DNA of 64,000 bases from Symbiodinium kawagutii. Taxonomy: Eukaryota; Sar; Dinophyceae; Suessiales; Symbiodiniaceae. The notes under the pieces were generated by a model. The model saw only the letters and a list, made by a program, of their open reading frames with translations, ran no database searches and was not told where the DNA came from. The DNA is taken from positions 60,293 to 124,292 of the forward strand of contig VSDK01006302.1 of assembly GCA_009767595.1 (NCBI GenBank), written 5' to 3'. Position numbers and translations under genes: made by a program. This document shows positions 22,938-32,594 of the stretch, piece after piece (the first letter of the stretch is position 1; each line of letters begins with the position of its first letter).

Positions 22938-22954
22938 GCACACACACACACACT
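22938..22954. repeat. (CA)n microsatellite
   Basis: Eight CA units in an intron. Confidence 0.85.
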
Positions 22955-23189
22955 CATATACACACGTGTATGTATGCAAATGCAAACTTATCTCCATTAT
23001 TCGATTCACACGCATGGATATACCCATGATTTGATGCGCAATTCATGGAATCCGGGTCCGAAACCATATCATATCCGTTGTTTGTTAATGATCATCAATC
23101 ATTCTTCTCCTCTGTTCATAAAACTGGGATATAACCATGGCAAGTTGCACCCCATAAGGTAGCTGAACCAAGCCCTACATGGTGAATGC

Positions 23190-23410
23190 TACCAGTAGTG
23201 GAGATCATCCAAGCACCAAGCCCCAACTTCCGCAACGAGAGGCGGGAGGAAATGGGTCCGAAGTCCAACTCTCGGTAGTCGTTGGTGGTCTTGGCACTGG
23301 CCTCTGCACCTTGGGAGCGACGCGGCCCATGGTGGTGGCAGATCCGGGGAGAACCGTGGTGCAGATGTGATCCACCGGGGAGAAGCTGCAGCTGTGGCTC
23401 AATATCCAAG
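23190..23410 (-). CDS. Exon(s) with an apparent frame switch
   Basis: From 23,400 to about 23,305 the best codon bias is in the frame SHSCSFSPVDHICTTVLPGS. From there to 23,200 it is in a different frame, GAEASAKTTNDYRELDFGPI. No intron-sized gap separates them. This may be an indel, an assembly error near the 10-N gap, or a wrongly read small exon pair. Confidence 0.45.
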
Positions 23411-23990
23411 TTTGATCCACACAAAATGATGGTTGGCTCGCGAGATTTCCCATCATTTCACATCATCGGTTGTAGCATTTTCTGGCATTTAACGTCACTG
23501 GTTGTATTAACCCTTGAAATGAATCAGTGAGATGGTTGCCATCCATGGATCGCTACCATCTGTCTGTTGGTAGCAGCAAGGATTCGATCCCAAATGCTAC
23601 ACTTCATTATGATCAGCAATGAGGTCCTAGAAACACTCAGCTGGGTACGTGTTGTCCCTGGGTGCCTATCTTTGGGTGCCCATTGGCATGCCTGGCTACC
23701 ATCATGTTGGTACCTGGTACTGTTGATTCTGACCAGCCCCAACAGCTGTTGTCAACTATGGCTTGTAGCAACGGCTAGTTGAATTGCAGCCTCACCATTT
23801 CATTCACTAAGCATCCTCCCGTTTCCAGGTGATTGTATACGCAGGCAATTTGTCGGCTGAACACCACATTTCCCATTCTCTTTTCGTTATCGCCACAAAG
23901 TCGGAACAAACGAGGCAGGTGTTGGTTATATTGAACGACTTTCTCACAAAAGTCGTCTAGCAAGTGTTCGCAACTACAACACCTCTTTCC

Positions 23991-24000
23991 NNNNNNNNNN
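23991..24000. other. Assembly gap of 10 N
   Basis: Ten undetermined bases; the sequences on both sides (CCTCTTTCC and CTTTCCCTATG) share CTTTCC, so this may be a scaffold join of unknown size. Confidence 0.99.
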
Positions 24001-24226
24001 CTTTCCCTATGCTGCTGGCTCTATCTCCCACCCATGAACCATAAATTGCCACCAATCGTCTCGAAACAGTGCAACTACTGATGATCAAGAACCATAAATC
24101 AAATCTTATAATGACCACAGTTGATGATCCATCCATAGTTCATTTCAAAGCATAGTTTAAGCCAACATCATTAACCCATGGCTTCTAACCACTAAATCTT
24201 GACCATAGCGACTGAGAGGTTGCAAC

Positions 24227-24290
24227 GGTAGCTGCTTGAGATCAGACGCCGTCAGGGACCACTGCGACATCCACGCGAGCACCGGGACCA
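24227..24290 (-). CDS. Exon of the giant gene
   Basis: Acceptor GATGAG|TG and donor CTACC|GTTGCAAC. Reads VVPVLAWMSQWSLTASDLKQ and LP, with nearly all third positions G or C in this frame only. No family recognised. Confidence 0.5.
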
Positions 24291-24733
24291 CTCATCTGAG
24301 TACCCACCTGCCGCCCAAGGGAGCATCACAACACACGGAGGGTCGCTGGGAGGTCCTTGTAACCCGTGAAATCGCTGTGGTTGGATCTGGATCAAATCAT
24401 CTGGTACCCAGCAGAAATCGAAGATCCAACCGCTTTCGTGGTGGTTTTGTCACCGGATTCTTGTGATGGATTTTGACCCACAATGTTTGGTTGTAGCATC
24501 CTCTGCGAACGAGTTGGACAGCACGACTTCTGATATTTGTCTGTTCAAAGGAAAAAATGCTCACTGTTTTCATATTCACCTTATGGCTCATGATTTAGCA
24601 GTGACAGCTGGAGCTGTTGAACTCGGGAAAGAAACAATGCAGTCGTTTCCAGTCGCCACTGTGGATTGGTTCATGTTGGACGCTTTCTGAAATGATTCCT
24701 GGCGCTGCATTCAACTCAGCAGGGTGTGACTAC

Positions 24734-24873
24734 TCCCATCCAAAAAGGGCCTCCAAGTAGAGGTTGCCGTTGCTGTAGCTTGGGGTAATCGTCGGATCCT
24801 GCCGGTGGAAAGCTGAGAGACCAGGACTGCCTTCAGTCCACCATTGCAGCTGGAGAAACCGAGGTGACATCGA
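24734..24873 (-). CDS. Exon of the giant gene
   Basis: The acceptor CCCTTCAG|TCG and donor GGGA|GTAGTCAC give 46 codons plus two bases. Reads SMSPRFLQLQWWTEGSPGLS, then ITPSYSNGNLYLEALFGW. The LQLQWW strand and a Tyr/Asn/Gly loop suggest a carbohydrate-binding sandwich fold (inference). A stop follows the donor directly. Confidence 0.55.
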
Positions 24874-25562
24874 CTGAAGGGTGAAGCAGAAAGTAACAAC
24901 GCTGCTGTCGTTTCATTTCCACTGTCTGTTTCATCGCTTCCCCCGCTCTCAACTAGGTATAATCGATGCTAAGAGTAACGAAGGGTGGAAACCCGTGATT
25001 CATCAATATCTTTTTTTGGAACAGTGTTGGGTGCAATCAGCCCTGGTTTTGGACAACTGAAAATGGAGTCCAAACTAGGTAAGCTGGGTAAAGCCACTGC
25101 CCCATATGGGTTCTTGAAACTCGGAAGTGACAGAATCACTCCCAGTATACGGATTCTTTAGATCATATAAGCCAGCCAAAAACTTGGATTCCTATCTTGA
25201 AGAAACAGCGCACATAACGAGTTGCATCATCTTGCTCCCCGGCTGCCATCCTGCAGCATAATCATCGAGGAGTCGAGAATGCCCAAGCGTCGTTCCAATT
25301 CAGACTGGCGGCGCAGGTGGCATTACGTGAGATCAACAACCTGCCCCCATCCGATTAAATGAGCTGTTGTCGGATGGGATAAGCTCTACCATCTCCACAT
25401 GTCATTCTCCTCTTCTGTCAAAGCATTCCTCCTTGAAGAGCATAATGACAATGAAACAACTACGAAGTTACCGCAAAAAATAAAACTAGCTCATCAGAAT
25501 AAGTTGATGTCGAGCCACGGGTATATTCCCACAACAGAAAGGTGATCCATTCTCAGATCAGG

Positions 25563-25670
25563 CAGTGTAGTCTGCTGCGGACGAAACTGAGTGCAAGACC
25601 TCGCCGTAGGAATTCTTGCAAAAGACCAGGAAGGTGTTCGCATCCTCATGGTGAAAACAACAACCAGCCG
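25563..25670 (-). CDS. Exon of the giant gene, possible GC donor
   Basis: Acceptor TTGGAAG|CG. The frame with best codon bias reads AAGCCFHHEDANTFLVFC and SYGEVLHSVSSAADYT. The end ACT|GCCTGATC (GC donor) precedes an in-frame stop; a GT at TCA|GTTTCG would remove the last third. Confidence 0.5.
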
Positions 25671-25915
25671 CTTCCAAGTGGTGAGACCCCCAACGGAATC
25701 CATGCAGATTTCAAGTCCACGACCCTTCTTGCGGCGCTGCCGAAGCTGCCTCCAATATATAGCTCTCTTCAGGTCTAAGTTGCCATGCCATTCCTATTTC
25801 CTATGTAGCTTTGCTCATGCTCCGCTTCACCAGGTGCAACCCCTCGCTTCGCAGGATCTGCTTCCAGCATGTGATGAGCTGCTGCCCGAGTTTCTGGGAT
25901 GAGCTGCTCATTCAC

Positions 25916-25945
25916 CAAGACCGAGTACTCGTAGGCTCCGGTGGC
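25916..25945 (-). CDS. Possible microexon
   Basis: The acceptor CCTGAG|GCC and donor TTG|GTGAATGAG give ten codons, ATGAYEYSVL. The frame stays open on both sides but loses codon bias. Could be part of a longer exon. Confidence 0.3.
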
Positions 25946-26229
25946 CTCAGGTGCTACGACACCATGCGCTATCCGGTTGTGCGTGGCCCTGGTTCTACCC
26001 TCAAAACTGCCGGTTTTGGTCCAACTGATCATGACTTGGAAGGCAGATTGATGAATTGAGGTGAATTTCTTGGCAGTTCTGTAATCACTAAAAATGCTCA
26101 ATAGTAGTCAATCAAAGCGGATAATAACCAACAACAACCATTGATAGCCAATTTTATCCAAACTATTTATCCCATTACTAACCACTATGAACCGTTATTA
26201 CCCCATAATGGGCTTGTTTGGGCTCGTAC

Positions 26230-26332
26230 CTTGCATTTCGGGACCTCCAAATACCACGAGGGTCGTTTGGCCCAGCTGCCGGGATGATGGCGAAGGGCTC
26301 GCTGCCTTCGGGCCAGATGCGGCCGAAGTATC
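26230..26332 (-). CDS. Exon of the giant gene
   Basis: The acceptor CCCGAG|GA and canonical donor GCAAG|GTACGAGC enclose YFGRIWPEGSEPFAIIPAAG, then PNDPRGIWRSRNA. Third positions are almost entirely G/C in this frame, against two other open frames. Intron ends on both sides carry complementary ACCAACAACC / TGATTGGTGATTAATGG words. Confidence 0.6.
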
Positions 26333-26965
26333 CTCGGGGCGGAGGGGAACGCCTCGTTGGGATGTTGGATGGGATGATTGGTGATTAATGGTTCCAATTG
26401 GACTGTGATTGGAATGATTGATTGTGATTCTTGGCTATGATTGGAATGATTGGTTCATGGGAGAATGATTGGTTTAATGGGAATTAATGGGGGAAAACTC
26501 ATTGGTTTGGATGGAAGGGGAAGCATTTTACGCTGAGAATTGGATGTTGGGCATTCTATCATGAAACCCCATTGATGGATAAATCCGAAATAAAAACATT
26601 TCTCTTGGGTCATTTCTGGGTGGTCTGCGGCAATGATTGGACCGCTTGAAATGGTGGTATCTGTTGTCATGCACTTCACTGGGGTTGCAACACAAGCTGG
26701 TCGGATCAAGTTGCTGTGCTCAGCCTTCTTATGAAATCGATGACAGTGCTAGCAAAGACATCGATACCCTCTAACTAGAAACGATATCAGAAGAAAACCA
26801 TAAAACATCCAGGATCATCCATGAAAACAAGGGATCAAAACCAGAAAATGGCATAACATGTTAGGGATTCAAACATGTTCTTCCAAGATCGTACGTTATT
26901 GTTGTACTGACATCAAATGGCCTCCATGATGCTCAGATGTGTCTTCACATCGCTCAGCTCAGCTC

Positions 26966-27043
26966 CAAGGCTCCGTAGTACAGGTGGTAATGCGTCACCG
27001 TCTCCTCCGATGCCGCGGAGGTGATCGTCAAGGTGCCGTAGAC
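26966..27043 (-). CDS. Exon with YxxYYG motif
   Basis: The acceptor GGCTTCAG|GTC begins VYGTLTITSAASEETVTHYH and continues LYYGALEL. No GT follows before the in-frame stop, except one that would remove LYYG, so a GC or other non-GT donor near 26,965 is likely. The VTHYHLYYG strand resembles VLQYRTYFG in the exon at 60,690. Confidence 0.5.
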
Positions 27044-27810
27044 CTGAAGCCGCGCAGCCGGTGTCGTTGATGTGGTGCTACCCCGCTGTGGCAGTCCCCT
27101 CAACGGGTGGAGATTCTCCACCAAAACCAGGGGTTTCCACAAAAATCAGGTGTTTTTTCTGAGATTTTTTCTGAGATTTTTTGAGTTGTGTTTTCATTTT
27201 CGTGAGAAGGGATTGCATTGGGTGAACCAGAGCGATGCGATGGTGGTTTCGGGCTGTTCAACATCATCATGGTTCCATAGCCAGAATGGGAACGCGGTTG
27301 GGTGCTGCCATTTCTGCGGAAGGATTATCCTACCACAGTGTATTGTTCGAAGAACTCTGCTGATGAGGCTCAAACTGATGGACATACCTCGTAGAAGCAT
27401 ATGCCAGGGTCTTCACACCCAGTTGGTCCTGATCCATTACCACGTATATAGGTTGCCGTTAGTTGCTGGTCATGGTGTGGTACTTGTTGAGATCGACCTC
27501 ATCGACACCTTGACCATATTGATGGACTTCAAGTCAGGAAATGGCCAATTATACCTAACGATACCCATCAATCGACCGGCCAACCCACTCATGATCCTCA
27601 ACTTCACTGACAGTTGAGATTCTTGCGACATGAGAACCTACAGTGAGCCTATGATTTGGGAACTCCCCCCATCGTCTTTACAAGCCAACACTTGCAAACA
27701 ATCAACATATAACCCATAGAAACTTATTCATATCAAATAATCACAAACCACTCAGATATCATAATACAAGTAATTCTTGAAGCATTGCCAGTGATGACAC
27801 TTCCCACCAC

Positions 27811-27949
27811 CCAAGATTTCCATGGTCAGCATCCGCCTTCGCGGCCAGCGGGTTGAGATCCTCGAAGTACATCCCCCGTGCGCGCACCAACGGCAGATCT
27901 GTGGCCGTGGTGGGCATGGCGCCTGTGAAGGGCAGCTTCACCATCTCGC
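27811..27949 (-). CDS. Exon of the giant gene
   Basis: The acceptor GCCCCAG|GC and donor CTTGG|GTGGTGGG give about 46 codons: GEMVKLPFTGAMPTTATDLP, LVRARGMYFEDLNPLA, AKADADHGNLG. Strong codon bias. No family recognised. Confidence 0.6.
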
Positions 27950-28584
27950 CTGGGGCCAGCTGCTACCAACGACCAGAACTGGGAGACCTATGGCAGGTTT
28001 AAGCTGGAAAAATCACAGCTAAACTATGACTTTCTTTGGGAGATTCAAGCTGGAAATGATCATCATAGTGTTCGGCTTTTCAAGAGGGAAAGCATCAACT
28101 TGAAATTGAAATTAGATTTGTCTGACACATAGGTGAACTCCTGGAGGGTGTAAGGTCACCAGGTCTTAAGTGCCGTATAGTCTCCAACTGGCCAAAGACT
28201 GGTACCTTTCAAACACTCAATTCTCGGTGATGCGGAAAAGCCCCTGTCCATACCTGAATGATCCCAAGTGCGCACTAGTCCTTACTGATCAACCTATTGG
28301 GGTGGGAAACCTCTTCAACACGAAAGGTCGGTGCTCTTGTCCCACACATTTTGGCAGAGCAAGCAATGAGAAACAAGCGTCACTCTGTCTTGGAAATCGC
28401 TGTGACAAATGAGCAGTGTTGAACCGTTTTGCACTCCAATCAAGTACGCTGCTTAATGAATAAAACTGCTAATAAACGACGGTGATAATGACAATGACGA
28501 CGATAATGACAACGGTGATTAAAATGCCCGACACACTAGGTAATATGCTCCCCTTGGAAATCCACTGACAGCTGGCTACATCAC

Positions 28585-28643
28585 ATTCTTTCGTCGCGCC
28601 TCCTCCAAAGGGTGCTTCCGGTGCATCCACGTAGACGAAGAGC
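28585..28643 (-). CDS. Short exon of the giant gene
   Basis: A polypyrimidine acceptor CTTTTTCAG|G and donor GAAT|GTGATG enclose LFVYVDAPEAPFGGGATK and E. An alternative donor, GAT|GTAGCC, adds five bases. LFVYVDAP resembles the VFVDxS strands of other exons. Confidence 0.55.
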
Positions 28644-29173
28644 CTGAAAAAGCGTAGGAGAATCACTTGAACAAGCACATCATCATTTTTGATCATTTTG
28701 ATCATTTTTGGTCAAACATAACTACTTCAACAAAACATAACCATATCAACAGTTTATCAAGGTTGTTTTGATCATTTTTCGCACCACCACGATTCTCTGC
28801 GATGATGTGCACTACGGAACCATGCAAACGGCTCTTTTTCACTATAGAGTTACGAACATTCACAGTTTCACTGTGGCATCCCGTTTGGCCAAGCTGCGTG
28901 TAGGCGATTCCAGGTTCGAACTCGCAGCCAACCAAGAAGGGTTCATCTCTAAAGTCCTGGCAAATGGTGTTACCCGGGGATTAAACATGGTCTAGCATGC
29001 TTTATCCTGGTCAAATTACTAGACTTATCATAGATTTGAATACTTGGCAATGGGTCACCCAAAATAGAACTATCATAGCTGTGGATACTTGGTGTAGGTG
29101 TCCATGATTTCCCTCAGTACACCCCTGGCCAGGAAAATCCCAGCCATCTGCAGGCACGACTACCTACCGGTAC

Positions 29174-29288
29174 CTGGATAGCCGCTGTCCCCTGCAGCGT
29201 CTCCTTGATCGTCAGGTCACCCCGCGCACGGTGCGGTGCTTCACAAATGGATTTGGAGACGTAGTCACCGTTGTAGATCTGTTCCATC
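29174..29288 (-). CDS. Exon of the giant gene
   Basis: The acceptor GCCCAG|G and donor CAG|GTACCGG enclose 38 codons plus one base: MEQIYNGDYVSKSICEAPHR, then ARGDLTIKETLQGTAAIQ. A competing longer frame has lower bias. No family recognised. Confidence 0.6.
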
Positions 29289-30310
29289 CTGGGCGCACTG
29301 CAACTCCAGCGGCGGGATTATAAAACCAACAAGATCTTTTTAGGGAAATCGTGGTTTGAAGCAGTGACTTTGGTGACATCATCTTATGACATCCATGTTG
29401 CTTATGATTTTGCTTTAGCAAACCTACAAGGCTGTGGGTATCAAGACACCCATCTGCACCCGGGTAGAGGGTGAACTTCAATCTATATCCCACAATCTGG
29501 CTTTGCTGCCTGGCCTTTGACCCACCCAGTTCTTGCGCTGAAGTGTTGATGCGTCTGTTGGTGGTTTAGCTGGTGCACCCCCTTGTAAATCTTGTTCAGC
29601 CGGTGTGAATAGCTGTGCAGCAACAAAAAGCATGGCATGGTTGGGCGCTATCAACCAGCAACACATGAATGCCAACGTAGCATCTAGGTTATTAGGTTCA
29701 TGCACGATTGCTGACGAGAGATTGCTATCTACCACTGGCTGATGTATCCCCATCTTCTTGTTGATTAGCAATACCTATGGATTCTTGTGGTTGTTGGTCA
29801 TTACTGCTAATGTCGCGGTGGCCACATGCGTCCAGGACCCCAGAAAAGTGATGACGACCTTACGTACGGAAACTTAGCATTTCATTTGCAACAGCCAAAT
29901 GGTCTGCTTTCATCTCCTCTATTCTCCTCCTGTTTCTTTGGTAATGTTTCCGTCTACATCCAACAACCTAAGTCCCTGGCAATCCAGGGTTGGTTGTAGG
30001 TCATTAGCTGGTTATCACAATTCAGGGTTCTTCGTCTAGGTATGCTCAGATCACACTTGTTCGTGAGCCAACTCATCCTTGGTCTTGGACCTACTTTCAC
30101 ATCCTTTGCCGACTGTCTGACTGAAATAGTTGACGTGGAGCAACTTGGCTCTGCACAGTATCACGCAATCCATAAAACTCTACTTGCAACATCAATGACT
30201 TTGTTAGTCAAATGACTGCTTTTCTGTTGATCCATCAAATCCTTCTTCAATGCCCACGAGTTACAGGGCTCTTAGACTTAAAAGTTGAGTGTCGTGATGG
30301 CATCGTCCAC

Positions 30311-30364
30311 GCGGTAGGTGGTGAAGGCCCAGAACTGTCCCGGGAACGCGCTCTGCACGGAGAC
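30311..30364 (-). CDS. Short exon of the giant gene
   Basis: The acceptor GCATAG|GTC and donor CGC|GTGGACGATG give 18 phase-0 codons, VSVQSAFPGQFWAFTTYR. Bias continues as VDDAITTLN to about 30,285, so a later non-GT donor is possible. Confidence 0.5.
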
Positions 30365-30961
30365 CTATGCAGATCATCTCACAGGTTGCTGCGCGATGTG
30401 ATTGGATGGCCTATAAGCAATGAGAAACTATCAAGGACAGGTGATTATAGAGGCTGTTAGCTTGTTTCGAAGGGATGCCCCCTAGTCATGGCTTGGTTGA
30501 TTCAACCATTACCAGCTCTGGGGGTCAGCTATGGCTATGACCGTGGCCCCACCTGGAGCAGACCATCAGTTTTCAGGGGATCAAACCTCGGCATAAACTC
30601 ATTCCCAAACAATGGTAAGCATTAGAAGCTGAACCATTCAAGCAAGACTGCAACACCATGGTTTAAGTAACCATCACTTCACCATGCTGTAACGGTACGG
30701 TTTGTTCAATCAGAGTACAACTGATGTTTGACTAACTGGCTTCACCAACCATCACTGAGGTCAACCAACCATAATCTAAGTACTTTCACTTAACGCCATG
30801 GTTTGAGTAACGACGATTTCACTATGCTCTACCTACGTATGGTTAACTGAAACTATGAAACCATCATTTCACTATCAGTGAACCAGCATGGTTGAAGTAA
30901 CGCCATTGGTTAAGCCAGTGGTCCCCAGTACACCTGCGGCATGGTCCAATGAAGTCACCAC

Positions 30962-31065
30962 GTAGCGTGCCTCCAGCGCCGCCGTGGAGGCTTGCAGGAT
31001 GCTTGGCGGCTCAACGAAGCCGTTGGAGGAATCCACAAAGACGGTGGAGCGCAGAGGGCCTTCGC
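30962..31065 (-). CDS. Exon with VFVDxS motif, copy 2
   Basis: The acceptor CCGCCAG|GC and donor TAC|GTGGTGAC give 34 codons plus two bases: GEGPLRSTVFVDSSNGFVEP, then PSILQASTAALEARY. Matches by eye the exon at 14,038 (TDVFVDAS...QAGTT), suggesting a repeated module about 17 kb apart. Confidence 0.6.
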
Positions 31066-31520
31066 CTGGCGGTAGTGCTGTGGGAGCCATGGGGGTGGGC
31101 GAATCAAACATCACATGAGTTGGTGTGCTATAGCTATAGCATGCTGAAACCATCTATATGCTCAAGTTGGAATTTCACAGGTGATTTTCAGTCGGAACGA
31201 AAAAACAGATCCGAAGGTATCATGCAGAATAATGATCAGTTTAAAACCTCGGTCAAACGAACCCGCTTAGACTGATCTTGATTTACAACCGAACCAACCA
31301 ACCCACCGAGGTTTTTCTGAGAATGATTTACCACTGCAACAGCTATCAGTTTCCAAACCCTGGACAAATGCTTGACCTACTTCAAACCAAGCGCAGTTTA
31401 CCTTGTTCATGAACCTTGTGGCCTAGTGTAAACCTAGTGGTTTACCTTGGTCATGAACCTTGTGGCTTGTAAAACTAGTCTAAACCTTGGGGTTTCACAG
31501 CTTGGAGAAGTCGCTGTCAC

Positions 31521-31613
31521 AGTGCCTAGTGCATTGATGGGCGCCGCCAGGATGTGCGTCACCTCTGGTTGAACCTGGGCATGGGTGCACCAGGTGTCCA
31601 GTTGTGGGAGGTG
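31521..31613 (-). CDS. Exon of the giant gene
   Basis: The acceptor ATCCCCAG|CAC (or CCCAG|GTT 39 bases later) and donor ACT|GTGACAGC give 31 phase-0 codons: HLPQLDTWCTHAQVQPEVTH, then ILAAPINALGT. It is the first exon downstream (in transcript sense) of the nested VOC gene. Confidence 0.5.
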
Positions 31614-31649
31614 CTGGGGATCAGAACACTTCACGATGACAACTGGGAG

Positions 31650-31693
31650 TGATTGATTGATTGTTTGATTGATTGATTGATTGATTGATTGAT
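31650..31693. repeat. (GATT)n microsatellite
   Basis: About ten GATT units with one interruption, in the intron between the exon at 31,521 and the VOC gene. Confidence 0.9.
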
Positions 31694-31769
31694 GTTACGT
31701 GTTCAAGTTTTCAACTGATTGATGATGATTGATACTAATGATGGATGCCTCTCCTATCAACAAAAATAT

Positions 31770-32550
31770 CTGCTCCGGTGTCTCTTTTCCACATCATGTT
31801 GATGCGCCGCCGTCAGCGGTCGATTGCCGGGCAAGCACCCAACTCAGGCCATTTCCTGAGGTCACCAATCGATGAAAAAGCTCTAGGCATGAGTTTCTAT
31901 AAAGAATTTCTGTCGACCTTCATGGTCGACGGTGGTGCGCAACCAGCACTCAAAGGTGCTATAGAGGAGCCTGTGTCAATATATTTCTTGGTCAAACATT
32001 TTTTGGGGCCCTTATTGTTTCTCAAGGTTTGGGATAGTCGTTTAGGGTACTGTTTTTAGAGGCTCCCCTGTGGTTTTGGGGATTAAAAATCTGTGTCGCC
32101 TTCAGTGCTCGATTCCGGCCGCCGGATCCACACCAAACTGGGCATTCCCTGGCATGACTTTTTCAGTCACACCGTCACAGACCTGACATGTCAATTTCTG
32201 ACATTTGCCATTAGTCATGAGACTCAAGGGTGATCAAGGGGGTATGTTTCCTGGCTCTCCAAATCGATGGAAAAGCACGAGGCACTGATTTCGATATATA
32301 AATCCTATCCGCAAAGAGTTTGGAAACAGCGCCCACAAGTGCTAAGCCCCTGGTGCTGTAAAGGAGCCTGTGTCAAAGTTATTGCTTGCAGCATCTTCAA
32401 GCTGCATAATCAAACATTTCAGGGAGCCACTATGATTTCTCAGGTTTTGGGATGGTCTTTTGGGGTGAGACTACCCTGTCATTTTGGGGATATGATGCAT
32501 GAAGCCAAATATTTCAAATTTCATGATCAAACCTCGCGATAAACTTACAC
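31770..32550. repeat. Diverged duplication, about 400 bp offset
   Basis: Two segments share many words in the same order. CCAATCGATGAAAAAGC (about 31,866) pairs with CAAATCGATGGAAAAGC (about 32,261); GGTGCTATAGAGGAGCCTG (31,955) with GGTGCTGTAAAGGAGCCTG (32,352, offset 397). The ATCAAACATTT blocks and the CCCCTGTGGTTTTGGGG / ACCCTGTCATTTTGGGG ends also pair. It lies next to the 3' end of the VOC gene and has no clear coding frame. Confidence 0.6.
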
Positions 32551-32594
32551 AGCAATAATTCTGACCACGACTCCTATGTGTCAAATCAGAGGTG

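Noticed and set aside
27072-27617. Plus-strand frame of 181 codons
   Set aside because: Contains a CTGAGATTTTTT tandem and lacks codon bias; appears to be intron sequence.
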